A stretch of DNA of 64,000 bases from NCBI RefSeq assembly GCF_014490725.1, contig NZ_JACOQL010000003.1, positions 186,001-250,000 of the forward strand, in the 5' to 3' direction. The translations under genes were made by a program, and so were the position numbers. The DNA comes from Paracoccus amoyensis (GTDB taxonomy: Bacteria; Pseudomonadota; Alphaproteobacteria; Rhodobacterales; Rhodobacteraceae). Below the pieces are notes generated by a model. It saw only the letters and a program-made list of their open reading frames with translations, was not told the DNA's origin and searched no databases. Positions 19,239 to 27,185 of the stretch are shown here, piece by piece (position 1 is the stretch's first letter; every line of letters begins with the position of its first letter).

Positions 19239-20042
19239 ATGAGCTGTGCTTGCGGACATCACCACCCTGCCCGCCCGGTCTGCGCCGTCGGCAAGCCCGT
19301 CACACTGGCCACGCCGTTGCTCGCGTTGTCAGGACGGCTGATCTGCGCGGATACGGCACAGATGCTGCTGGCGATGGATTTGCTGCCCGACCATGTGCGA
19401 CTTAGCCGGGCCGAGCCGGGCTGCCTGCGTTTTGACATTGCACAGGACAGCGATCCCCTGATCTGGAACCTGTCAGAGCTGTTCATCAATCGTGCCGCCT
19501 TCGAGGCGCATCAGGACCGGACTGCGGCCTCGACTTGGGGACAGAACAGCAAAGATCTGACCCGCGATTATACGCGACACGAGGTTGATCTGATGATCCG
19601 CCCGGAAACGCCCGCTGATGTCGGGGCGATCGACGACCTGCTGCAGGTTGCTTTTGAAGGTCGCGATGAAGCGCGGCTGGTGCGGGCGCTGCGCGATCAG
19701 GGTGATCTGCCGATCTCTTTGGTGGTCGAGGCGGAAGGCTATATCATCGGCCACATCGCGCTGTCCCCCCTGACCGCAGAACAGCCCGCCTATGCGTTGG
19801 CCCCGCTGGCTGTTCACCCAAAGGCGCAACGGCTGGGCATTGGTGGCGCGCTGATTGATGAGGCGATGGCCAGAACGGGGGAAACGCCCATCGTCGTGCT
19901 GGGAGATCCGGCCTATTACGCCCGCTTTGGTTTCAAACATGCCGATCTGAAATCACCCTATGCAGGGCCATATCTGCAAATCATGGGCGATCTGCCGGTG
20001 CAATGCGAAATCCACTACGCGTCTGCCTTTGCCGAGCTGTGA
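19239..20042 (+). CDS. Fusion: ABM (antibiotic biosynthesis monooxygenase-like) domain + GNAT acetyltransferase
   Basis: A 267-residue two-domain protein. Residues 1-16 are Cys/His-rich (MSCACGHHHPARPVC). Residues about 26-115 resemble an ABM/YgiN ferredoxin-like domain (LSRAEPGCLRFDIAQ, FEAHQDR). From about residue 118 (MIRPETPADVGAIDDLL) a complete GNAT domain follows, with the acetyl-CoA loop LAPLAVHPKAQRLGIGGALI and GDPAYYARFGF. An internal ATG at 19592 could start the GNAT part alone, but no stop separates the parts. Substrates are unknown. The Cys/His start might bind metal; this is inference. Confidence 0.8.
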   Translation: MSCACGHHHPARPVCAVGKPVTLATPLLALSGRLICADTAQMLLAMDLLPDHVRLSRAEPGCLRFDIAQDSDPLIWNLSELFINRAAFEAHQDRTAASTWGQNSKDLTRDYTRHEVDLMIRPETPADVGAIDDLLQVAFEGRDEARLVRALRDQGDLPISLVVEAEGYIIGHIALSPLTAEQPAYALAPLAVHPKAQRLGIGGALIDEAMARTGETPIVVLGDPAYYARFGFKHADLKSPYAGPYLQIMGDLPVQCEIHYASAFAEL

Positions 20043-20124
20043 TCCAGGGGGGTAATTCCTCTGCCAAGCCTTGCGGATACGGCTGCCACGGTCCAAATCT
20101 AGTGCAAAGATGAAAGGACCGATC

Positions 20125-21942
20125 ATGGCAGGACAAATGACTTTCGACGCGGCTGAAGCAACGAAAGGCGCCTTGCTGGGCGCATTGCCCGAATGGGATC
20201 TGACCGACCTGTATCCCGCACCGGATTCGCCCCAGCTGAGGGCCGATATCGCCAGTCTGGAAACGCAGGCCAATGATTTCGCTGCCCGCTATCAGGGTAA
20301 GTTGGCCGATCTGACGCCCGCTGAAATGCTGGCCGCGATTGAGGCGTATCAGCAAATCGACATTATCGGCGGCCGGATCATGTCCTATGCTGGACTGCGC
20401 TATTACCAGAACACCACCGACGCCGAGCGCGCCAAGACATTGGGCGACCTGCAAGGGCGGATCACCGACATCACAACGCCGCTGGTCTTTTTCAGCCTGG
20501 AGTTCAACCGCATCCCCGATGACACCTATGAGGCGGTCTTTACTGCCGCCGATGGTCCTGCCCGCTACAAGCCCGTGTTCGACCGCATGCGCGCCATGCG
20601 CCCGCACCAGTTGTCGGACGAGCTGGAACAATTCCTGCATGACAATTCGGTTGTCGGGGCTGCTGCGTGGAACCGCCTGTTCGACGAAACCACAGCCGCA
20701 CTGGAATTCGACGTTGACGGCGAAATGATGGGCATCGAGTCCACGCTGAACCTGCTGACCGAACACGACCGCGCCAAACGCGAAGCGGCTGCCCATGCGC
20801 TGGCCAAAGTGTTCGGCGACAATATCAAGCTGTTCGCCCGCATCCACAATACGCTGGCCAAGGAAAAGGCCATTGAGGACAAGTGGCGCAAGATGCCGAC
20901 GCCGCAATACGGCCGCCACCTGTCGAACCATGTCGAACCCGAAGTGGTCGAGGCGTTGCGCGACGCCGTCACCGCCGCCTATCCGCGCCTGTCGCATCGC
21001 TATTACGCGCTGAAAGCGAAATGGCTGGGGCTGGAGAAATTGCAGGTCTGGGACCGCAATGCCCCCTTGCCGACCGACACGCCGAAGACGATCAACTGGG
21101 CCGAGGCACGCTCGACCGTTCTGGATGCTTACGGTGATTTCTCGCCCAGGCTTGCGGAACTGGCCAAGCCGTTCTTTGACAAGGGCTGGATTGATGCGGG
21201 CGTGAAGCCGGGCAAGGCACCGGGCGCCTTTGCGCATCCGACCGTCACCACTGTCCACCCCTACGTCATGCTGAACTATCTGGGCAAACCGCGCGACGTC
21301 ATGACGCTGGCGCATGAATTGGGCCATGGCGTTCACCAACGTCTGGCCGCTGGTCAGGGCGAGTTGCTGTCCTCGACCCCGCTGACGCTGGCGGAAACGG
21401 CGTCTGTCTTTGGCGAAATGCTGACCTTCCGCGCATTGCTGGCCAAGACCACCGAACCGGCGCAGAAAAAGGCGCTGCTGGCTGGCAAGGTCGAGGATAT
21501 GATCAACACCGTCGTGCGCCAGATCGCGTTCTATGATTTCGAGGTCAAGCTGCATGCCGCACGCGCCGAAGGTGAACTGACGCCGGACGATATCAATGCA
21601 TTGTGGATGTCGGTTCAGGCCGAAAGCCTTGGCCCGGTATTCGAGTTCATGCCGGGCTATGAAACCTTCTGGACCTATATCCCGCATTTTGTGCATTCGC
21701 CGTTCTACGTCTATGCCTACGCGTTTGGCGATGGTTTGGTGAATGCGCTTTACGCAGCCTATGAGGACGGTCTGCCCGATTTCCAGCAGAAATATTTTGA
21801 CCTTCTGGCCGCTGGCGGGTCCAAGCACCACAAGGAATTGCTGGCACCGTTCGGGCTTGATGCCAGCGATCCAGCCTTCTGGGACAAGGGTCTGTCGATG
21901 ATAGAGGGCTTCATTGATGAGCTTGAGGCGCTGGAGCAGTGA
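20125..21942 (+). CDS. pepF: Oligoendopeptidase F (M3 metallopeptidase)
   Basis: A 605-residue cytoplasmic zinc endopeptidase of family M3B acting on short peptides. The N-terminal PEWDLTDLYP stretch and the zinc motif HELGHG at about residue 397, followed by the downstream ETASVFGEM glutamate ligand, are all present. The start at 20125 has AAAGGA six bases before it; earlier in-frame TTG 20071 and ATG 20110 lack one. It overlaps the next GNAT gene by GTGA. No damage is seen. Confidence 0.95.
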   Translation: MAGQMTFDAAEATKGALLGALPEWDLTDLYPAPDSPQLRADIASLETQANDFAARYQGKLADLTPAEMLAAIEAYQQIDIIGGRIMSYAGLRYYQNTTDAERAKTLGDLQGRITDITTPLVFFSLEFNRIPDDTYEAVFTAADGPARYKPVFDRMRAMRPHQLSDELEQFLHDNSVVGAAAWNRLFDETTAALEFDVDGEMMGIESTLNLLTEHDRAKREAAAHALAKVFGDNIKLFARIHNTLAKEKAIEDKWRKMPTPQYGRHLSNHVEPEVVEALRDAVTAAYPRLSHRYYALKAKWLGLEKLQVWDRNAPLPTDTPKTINWAEARSTVLDAYGDFSPRLAELAKPFFDKGWIDAGVKPGKAPGAFAHPTVTTVHPYVMLNYLGKPRDVMTLAHELGHGVHQRLAAGQGELLSSTPLTLAETASVFGEMLTFRALLAKTTEPAQKKALLAGKVEDMINTVVRQIAFYDFEVKLHAARAEGELTPDDINALWMSVQAESLGPVFEFMPGYETFWTYIPHFVHSPFYVYAYAFGDGLVNALYAAYEDGLPDFQQKYFDLLAAGGSKHHKELLAPFGLDASDPAFWDKGLSMIEGFIDELEALEQ

Positions 21943-22412
21943 TCACCCTTTATCCGCTGGCGAAGGATGATCCTTCGCCAGTCGCCCATATCGCCGTCCA
22001 CCCTGAGCAAGAGCCGTTTTGCGGAACGATTGCCGGTCATTTTGCCGAGAATGAACCTGCCTGCGATTTTCACCAGATTCAGCGTGGCGGTGTTGCTGTA
22101 GGATTCTTCAAGATCGACCGCGCCTATCATGAGAGATATGATTTTGCGGGCGCCACTGATTTGGGTTTGCGAGGCGTCATGATCGACGCCAGCGAACAGG
22201 GGCGCGGCACCGGCACAGCCGCCATGGCCGCCCTGCGCAGCTATCTATCGGGCAGTTATCCGGATTTTTCAGCCGTCTACCTGACCGTGAATATGGTTAA
22301 TCCTGCGGCGATTACAGCCTATCGCAAGGCTGGATTCGTGGATACCGGCGGCATCTGGCCGCATGGTCGGATGGGGCCGCAGCATGTCATGCGGATGCAC
22401 CTGCCAGGTTAG
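21939..22412 (+). CDS. GNAT-family N-acetyltransferase
   Basis: A 157-residue acetyltransferase with the acetyl-CoA-binding region LRGVMIDASEQGRGTGTAAM and the late NPAAITAYRKAGFVDTG motif. The GTG start overlaps the pepF stop, indicating translational coupling. Acceptor substrate unknown. A REP-like hairpin element begins right after the stop. Confidence 0.85.
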   Translation: MITLYPLAKDDPSPVAHIAVHPEQEPFCGTIAGHFAENEPACDFHQIQRGGVAVGFFKIDRAYHERYDFAGATDLGLRGVMIDASEQGRGTGTAAMAALRSYLSGSYPDFSAVYLTVNMVNPAAITAYRKAGFVDTGGIWPHGRMGPQHVMRMHLPG

Positions 22413-22463
22413 GGGCTGCCGCCCCCGAGCGCGCCGAGGCGCGCTCTCCCCCGCGGATATTTC
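22411..22463 (+). repeat. REP-like intergenic element with two hairpins
   Basis: Two adjacent hairpins, GGGGC-N4-GCCCC (22412-22425) and a perfect 9-bp stem GAGCGCGCC/GGCGCGCTC (22427-22446), followed by CCCCCGCGGATATTT. This layout resembles repeats I recall from Rhodobacteraceae intergenic regions. Only one copy is in the window, so repetitiveness cannot be shown here. It could terminate the pepF-GNAT transcript. Confidence 0.55.
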
Positions 22464-22523
22464 TGCACAGGAGACATGGCGCAGGCTTCGTGACACGATA
22501 TGTTTGCAGCAAGGGAGAGACGG

Positions 22524-23705
22524 ATGTTCAAGCGAATTCTGGTGACGCTATTGGCCTTGGTCGTGGTGGGGGCAATAGCGTTCTTTTCCTTGGCACCGGC
22601 CTATGTCGAGCGTGGTTTGAACCCGTTGCGCATGCCTGATGGCGGCTGGCCTGTCAGTGCCGAAGCACAGGCGTTGCATGACCGGCTGGTGATCGGCGAT
22701 TGGCACAGCGACGCTCTTTTATGGGACCGCGATATCCTGAAGCAAGTCCAGCGTGGCCATACGGATGTGCCCCGTCTGTTGGAGGGCAATGTCGCGGTGC
22801 AGGTGTTTACGACCGTCACCAAAAGTCCGCGCGGCCAGAATTACGATCAGAACAGTACCGAAGCCCCCGACAACATCACCCCGCTTTTCATCGGGCAGTT
22901 ACGTCCGATCCGGTCGTGGTTTTCGCTGAGAGAGCGGGCCCTAGTTCAGGCGGAAGCTTTGACCCGTGCCGAGAGAGCCGAACCGGAGCGGTTGAAGATC
23001 ATCCGAACGCGTGCGGACCTGCGCACCGTTCTGGACGCACGCGCAGATGGGAAACAGGTTCTTGGTGCGATCCTTGGATCGGAAGGCGGGCATCCTTTGG
23101 AAGGCGATCTGGCAAATCTGGATGCGCTTTATGATGCCGGGTTTCGGTTGATGGGCCTGACCCATTTCTTCGACAATGAGTTAGGCGGCAGTTTGCATGG
23201 CGAAGGGGGCAGCGGATCGGGGCTTAGCGCCTTTGGCCACGACGTCGTCAAAGGCATGATCGCCAAAGGAATGGTGATTGATGTGGCGCATTCCTCGCCG
23301 CAGATGGTGCGGGATGTGTTGGCGATTGAGGGCGCGCGCCCCGTTCTGTCACATACCGGCATTCACGGTCACTGTGGCAGCCATCGCAATCTGGATGATG
23401 ATCTTGTCGCAGCTATCGCAGCCAAGGGCGGGGTCATCGGTATCGGCTACTGGGCTGATGTTGTCTGTGGCAACACCCCTGCGGATATCGCGGGCAGTAT
23501 CATCGCCGCGATTGATCTGGTGGGGGAAGATCACGTGTCATTGGGGTCAGACTATGATGGGTCGGTTGACGCGCCCTTCGATGCAGCACATCTGTCCGCG
23601 CTGACACAGGCCCTGATGGATGCTGGGTTGTCCGAGGTGCAGATCACAAAGGTCATGGGCGGCAACATGATGCGCTATCTGGCAGAAACTTTGCCTGAAA
23701 ATTAA
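22524..23705 (+). CDS. Membrane dipeptidase (M19, renal dipeptidase type), exported
   Basis: A 393-residue zinc dipeptidase. An N-terminal hydrophobic anchor or signal (RILVTLLALVVVGAIAFFSLAP) places it in the envelope. Metal-binding elements of M19 are visible: GDWHSD (HxD), GSEGGHPL (bridging Glu), DVAHSS, LSHTGIHG and the late SLGSDYDGSV. The ATG at 22524 has AGGGAGAG upstream and is preferred over 22500. It is followed by rbsD after ten bases. A second, cytoplasmic M19 gene lies at 37356. Confidence 0.9.
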   Translation: MFKRILVTLLALVVVGAIAFFSLAPAYVERGLNPLRMPDGGWPVSAEAQALHDRLVIGDWHSDALLWDRDILKQVQRGHTDVPRLLEGNVAVQVFTTVTKSPRGQNYDQNSTEAPDNITPLFIGQLRPIRSWFSLRERALVQAEALTRAERAEPERLKIIRTRADLRTVLDARADGKQVLGAILGSEGGHPLEGDLANLDALYDAGFRLMGLTHFFDNELGGSLHGEGGSGSGLSAFGHDVVKGMIAKGMVIDVAHSSPQMVRDVLAIEGARPVLSHTGIHGHCGSHRNLDDDLVAAIAAKGGVIGIGYWADVVCGNTPADIAGSIIAAIDLVGEDHVSLGSDYDGSVDAPFDAAHLSALTQALMDAGLSEVQITKVMGGNMMRYLAETLPEN

Positions 23706-23715
23706 GGAAATCTGG

Positions 23716-24099
23716 ATGAAACGTGGGAAACTTCTGAACGCGGAATTGTCGGGCCTTGTCGCTTCGATGGGACATGGCGATCTGATTGTAGTGGGAGATG
23801 CCGGATTACCCGTGCCATCGGGGGTTGTCTGTATCGATTTGGCTGTCACCGGCGGCGTACCGGAAATGTTTCAAGTGCTGGATGCATTGCTGTCTGAACT
23901 GGTGGTCGAACGGTCGGCCATTGCCGTTGAAGCGTCGGAAGATCTGTCTGAACATTTCCGCAAACGCGATATCGGGACAGTCGAAACGGTCACGCATGAG
24001 GAGTTCAAGCGCATCAGCGCCGATGCCCGCGCAATTATCAGAACCGGCGAATTTACCCCCTACGCCAATATTTGTCTTTGGTCGGGTGTCGCATTTTGA
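23716..24099 (+). CDS. rbsD: D-ribose pyranase (RbsD/FucU family)
   Basis: A 127-residue mutarotase-type protein that interconverts pyranose and furanose forms of ribose. The N-terminal KRGKLLNAELSGLVASMGHGD with its conserved histidine, the GDAGLPVP motif and the C-terminal FTPYANICLWSGVAF are characteristic. No ribose transporter or kinase lies nearby; it follows a dipeptidase by 10 bases. FucU is the alternative, but the length and C-terminus fit RbsD better. Confidence 0.88.
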   Translation: MKRGKLLNAELSGLVASMGHGDLIVVGDAGLPVPSGVVCIDLAVTGGVPEMFQVLDALLSELVVERSAIAVEASEDLSEHFRKRDIGTVETVTHEEFKRISADARAIIRTGEFTPYANICLWSGVAF

Positions 24100-24156
24100 C
24101 AGGGAACCCACAGCAAGTGATCGCGTTGTAATCGCAGGGATTTGCAAAGGAGTTGA

Positions 24157-24306
24157 ATGATGAAAACGAAAATTCTGGGCATCGGTGCGGTTCTGGCTGT
24201 GATGGCATTGTCCGCCTGCGAGACTGTCCAAGGGGCGGGGCGGGATCTTTCGACCGCAGGACAGGTCGTGCAGCAGGAAAGCGCACAGGCTCAATCACAA
24301 ATGTAA
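24157..24306 (+). CDS. Entericidin A/B family small lipoprotein
   Basis: A 49-residue protein: basic start, hydrophobic segment and lipobox LSAC, followed by the entericidin-type ETVQGAGRDLSTAGQ stretch and a Gln/Ser/Ala-rich end. The tandem ATGATG start (24157 or 24160) is preceded by AAAGGAG. These membrane lipoproteins are known in enterics as an antidote/toxin pair tied to stationary phase; in alphaproteobacteria they are widespread and uncharacterised. A terminator follows. Confidence 0.85.
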   Translation: MMKTKILGIGAVLAVMALSACETVQGAGRDLSTAGQVVQQESAQAQSQM

Positions 24307-24337
24307 TCCTGCGCAAAGCGGGACTTGGCGAAATGAA

Positions 24338-24366
24338 AAGGCGGCCTTCGGGGCCGCCTTTGTTTT
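24338..24366. terminator. Terminator between entericidin and gntP-type gene
   Basis: A perfect 9-bp stem (24338-24346 with 24352-24360) with a five-base TTCGG loop and flanking A and T runs. It can work in both directions for the two convergent genes. Confidence 0.88.
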
Positions 24367-24382
24367 TCCATTTTCGGCCAGC

Positions 24383-25762
24383 TTAAAACAGCATCCAGCC
24401 GATCCAGGCGAACGAAAATCCGATCACGCCCAGAAGCGTTTCAAGCACGGTCCAGGTCTTCAGCGTGGTTTTTTCATCCATTCCCAGAAAGCGGCCAACC
24501 AGCCAGAAGCCAGAATCGTTCACATGGCTCAGCACGGTCGAGCCACAGGCAATCGCGATCACAAGAAAACACAGATCCAGCCCACTAAGTCCGGTCGTTG
24601 CTGCGACTGTTGGCGCGATCAGACCGGCCGTCGTCGTCAGCGCCACCGTTGCCGATCCCTGTGCCACACGCAGCGCCGTCGCCACCAGGAAGGCCGCAAC
24701 GATCAGCGGCAGGCCGATTTGTTCCAGCGAGCCGGCCAGCGCCTGACCGATACCGCTGGCGCGCAGAACGCCACCAAACATGCCGCCTGCACCAGTGACC
24801 AGAATGATCGCACAGACCGGCCCAAGTGAATCATTCATGATCTTTTCGATCTCGGATGCGGTGCGGCCGACACCCAGCTTCCACATCGCGTAAAGCACCG
24901 TGATCAACAGCGCGACAGCGGTTTGACCCAGCATCCGCAAGATATTGACCCACAAGGCATCGCCGTCCACAAGGCCCATCGTCGCCAATGTTCCCAAGCC
25001 CGTATTCAGAAAGATCAAAGCCAAGGGCAGCATCAATACCGACAGAACAGTGCCGAATTTCGGCAGATCCTGCGGTGCGACCTGTTTCACATCCCCCATG
25101 ACCGCCGGGACCGGCAGATCGAATTTCTTACCCGCGTAAAGACCGTAAAGATAGCCTCCGAAATACCAGGTCGGCAGGCCAATGATCAGACCGACGATCA
25201 GCAGAAGCCCCATATCGGCCCCCAACAGATCGCCAGCCGCGACCGGCCCGGGATGGGGTGGCACAAAGGCATGCATGACCGCAAACGCCCCTGCCGCAGG
25301 CAAGGCATAGGTCAACACCGAGCCGCCAAAGCGCCTTGCGACCGAAAAGATGATCGGCAGCATGACGACCAGTCCCGCGTCAAAGAAGATCGGAAAACCG
25401 AACAAAAGCGAGGCCACGCCAAGCGCCAAGGGTGCGCGGCTTTCACCGAATATCTGGATCAGCCGATCAGCCAACACCTGCGCGCCGCCCGTCACCTCTA
25501 GCAGGCGGCCGATCATGGCGCCGAAACCGACAAGAATCGCGACCGAAGCCAACGTGCTGCCAAAGCCGCTGAGCATGGTTGGAACGACATCCGCAAATGG
25601 GATTTTCGTCGCAAGGGCGGTCAGCAGACTGACCAGCACCAGCGCGACAAAGGCATGCAGCTTGAACCGCAGAATCAGAACCAACAGCACTGCAACAGCA
25701 GCCGCTGCGATCAACAGCAACGGGCCAGTGCCATAGGCGGGCTCGACGACAGGGTTATTCAT
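24383..25762 (-). CDS. GntP-family gluconate/organic acid permease
   Basis: A 459-residue inner-membrane symporter with about 12-14 hydrophobic segments. GntP-family features include GFGSTLASVAILVGFGAMIGRLLE, FGFPIFFDAGLVVMLPI, HAFVPPHPGPVAAGDLLGAD and the late VNDSGFWLVGRFLGM. The family carries gluconate or related sugar acids with protons. No gluconate kinase or regulator is adjacent, so the substrate stays at family level. Confidence 0.92.
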   Translation of the reverse strand: MNNPVVEPAYGTGPLLLIAAAAVAVLLVLILRFKLHAFVALVLVSLLTALATKIPFADVVPTMLSGFGSTLASVAILVGFGAMIGRLLEVTGGAQVLADRLIQIFGESRAPLALGVASLLFGFPIFFDAGLVVMLPIIFSVARRFGGSVLTYALPAAGAFAVMHAFVPPHPGPVAAGDLLGADMGLLLIVGLIIGLPTWYFGGYLYGLYAGKKFDLPVPAVMGDVKQVAPQDLPKFGTVLSVLMLPLALIFLNTGLGTLATMGLVDGDALWVNILRMLGQTAVALLITVLYAMWKLGVGRTASEIEKIMNDSLGPVCAIILVTGAGGMFGGVLRASGIGQALAGSLEQIGLPLIVAAFLVATALRVAQGSATVALTTTAGLIAPTVAATTGLSGLDLCFLVIAIACGSTVLSHVNDSGFWLVGRFLGMDEKTTLKTWTVLETLLGVIGFSFAWIGWMLF

Positions 25763-26073
25763 TATCCCCTCCCTACAGGGTTGAAATCATTCATACGAAC
25801 GGGCGTTTGCTTGCAAAACGGCAATAACGATTGTCAGGGCAAGCGCAAGAACGGCAGTCCGGATAGTGTAGGACCAGCCGCAATGCGCCGAAAGGGCAAA
25901 TTACCCTACGTTTTCAGGGCCATGCTGCAGGCGATTTGGTCGGTGTTCCGTCCGGTCCAGCCCGTGGATCGTCTGACAAATACTTATCCGGCCGATCTGC
26001 GTTTGCCGATACGTTTGGTTTAGTATAGTCGTTACAGAGATATGATATCTTTTCTCTGCCAGGAGATTTAAGC
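25763..26073 (+). other. Intergenic region before the 26074 gene
   Basis: About 310 bases with no convincing gene. It must hold the leftward promoter of the gntP-type gene and a rightward promoter for 26074; TATAGT near 26023 is a possible -10. A frame ending at 26023 (33 residues from ATG 25923) lacks support. A palindrome at 26038-26050 is listed separately. Confidence 0.5.
26035..26058 (+). promoter_or_regulatory. Candidate operator palindrome
   Basis: A perfect AGATAT-G-ATATCT palindrome (26038-26050) lies inside a wider CAGAGA/TCTCTG inverted repeat, about 25 bases before the start of the 26074 ORF. Position suits a repressor site or 5' UTR hairpin; the binding factor is unknown. Confidence 0.4.
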
Positions 26074-26265
26074 ATGAAGAACCCTTGGCTCAGCGCGTGG
26101 CTGTCGACAGCAAACCAAATGACCTCGACTTCGCGCGCTTTGATGTCTGCCGAAATACAGCGTCAGCAAGGCGCCATGATCGAGGCTTGGAACGATGCAG
26201 TCATCGAATTCTGGACACGCATCTGGTTTCCGTGGTTACCGACGGATCGCAAACGGCGAAAATAG
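26074..26265 (+). CDS. Small amphipathic protein of unknown function
   Basis: A 63-residue protein with a strong AGGAG ribosome-binding site before ATG. It is rich in Trp (positions in the N- and C-terminal thirds) with an amphipathic centre (MTSTSRALMSAEIQRQQ) and a basic end (DRKRRK). There is no signal peptide. The composition recalls small granule-associated or membrane-surface proteins, but I do not recognise a family. Confidence 0.6.
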   Translation: MKNPWLSAWLSTANQMTSTSRALMSAEIQRQQGAMIEAWNDAVIEFWTRIWFPWLPTDRKRRK

Positions 26266-26361
26266 GGTCGCGCCCGGATCGTCTGGCGGGGCGGCGATCA
26301 CCGGACAGGCTTGCCAAATGCCCAAACAGGCACGAACCTGAATTTTCACAAGGGGGGAGCC

Positions 26362-26745
26362 ATGCGACTGATCGTTCTTGCGATGCTGATGTTTCCGCTG
26401 CCAGCGGCGGCCTTTACAGCGCAAAATGGCATGACTGCGGTTCAGATCAGCCCGACCGAGATTGAGGTGCTGTTTCACCCTCGCCGCAGCGATACGGATT
26501 ATTGGTGCGCCGCCGGCGATTTCGCGCAGCGCGCCATGGGAAACCCCACTAAAACGCGCCTTTGGCGCGCCTCGCCCAAGCCACGCGAGGCCGGTGGCGG
26601 GATTATCTTTACCCTTGACCCGATGCGCAAAGCCGAAGGTGCGGGCCTGTCGCATTTCGGCGCGGGACCACAGGACGGGTCAATTTCGGTCGGGATGGCG
26701 GTGGGCAGTTATTGCCACATCGTCGTGCCGTTCTGGGACGATTAG
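26362..26745 (+). CDS. Small exported protein of unknown function
   Basis: A 127-residue protein with a signal peptide (LIVLAMLMFPLPAAA) and a periplasmic domain containing one cysteine pair candidate (DYWCAAGDFA and GSYCHIVVPF). GGGGGGAG precedes the ATG at 26362; the longer frame from 26311 is rejected. The mature part resembles small conserved exported proteins of Rhodobacteraceae in style, but no function is known to me. Confidence 0.7.
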   Translation: MRLIVLAMLMFPLPAAAFTAQNGMTAVQISPTEIEVLFHPRRSDTDYWCAAGDFAQRAMGNPTKTRLWRASPKPREAGGGIIFTLDPMRKAEGAGLSHFGAGPQDGSISVGMAVGSYCHIVVPFWDD

Positions 26746-26771
26746 CAGGGGGCACCGCAAGTCCACTGGGC

Positions 26772-26806
26772 GTACACAAGCTGTACACACAGCGTACACA
26801 GCTTGT
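26772..26806 (+). repeat. Three 11-bp GTACAC iterons containing a hairpin
   Basis: GTACAC occurs at 26772, 26783 and 26794, exactly 11 bases apart. Overlapping this, ACAAGCTGT (26776-26784) and ACAGCTTGT (26798-26806) form a perfect 9-bp inverted repeat. It lies just upstream of the transposase fragment at 26846. Confidence 0.6.
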
Positions 26807-26845
26807 TTGCGACGCTGTCTTGACCTTTCCGGGCAGAGTCGCGTC

Positions 26846-26983
26846 ATGTCGCGATATGTCCGCCCTCGCCTGTCCGGCGTTTCGATCTTCTTCAGCTTCG
26901 CTCTGGCGACGCAAGGAACAACACCGCTGACCGACCGGATCGGGTTTATGCGCGATGCTGGCGGTCTTGTCGCGGTGAGATGA
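26846..26983 (+). pseudogene. Truncated REP-associated tyrosine transposase (RAYT) N-terminus, probable
   Basis: A 45-residue frame beginning MSRYVRPRLSGVSIFFSFAL resembles the N-terminus of RAYT (Y1-type, REP-associated) transposases, which start SRYxRPxxxGxxxFFT. It stops at residue 45, before the catalytic HUH and tyrosine motifs, and no continuation is seen in other frames to 27185. It is therefore a relic at most. Resemblance is by eye and moderate. Confidence 0.5.
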
Positions 26984-27185
26984 CGAAACGGCCCGTAGAT
27001 CGGGCCCGCCCGGCCACTCCGACCATTCTCATTCCAACAGAATTGCCGGTGGTGACGGCGGGCAGAGATGCCGGGCTGACGTCCGGCCTGCCGAACAGTC
27101 GCTCGGATGGCGTTGAGTTTCGCAGCAAAGACTTATTCAGAAGCTATAAAAATATCAGCAAGGTCTGCTGTATTTGCCGCTTTCA
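26984..27185. other. Intergenic stretch between the transposase relic and lepA
   Basis: I see no supported gene here. A 76-codon rightward frame (26980-27210) has no ribosome-binding site or family resemblance and runs into lepA. Confidence 0.5.

Noticed and set aside
19981..21831. 616-residue leftward ORF opposite pepF
   Set aside because: Antisense to a well-supported peptidase; sequence is Arg/Gln/His-rich with no motif.
25655..26023. Rightward ORF before the 26074 gene
   Set aside because: Overlaps the gntP-type gene start and lacks a ribosome-binding site; only its last part is outside gene sequence.
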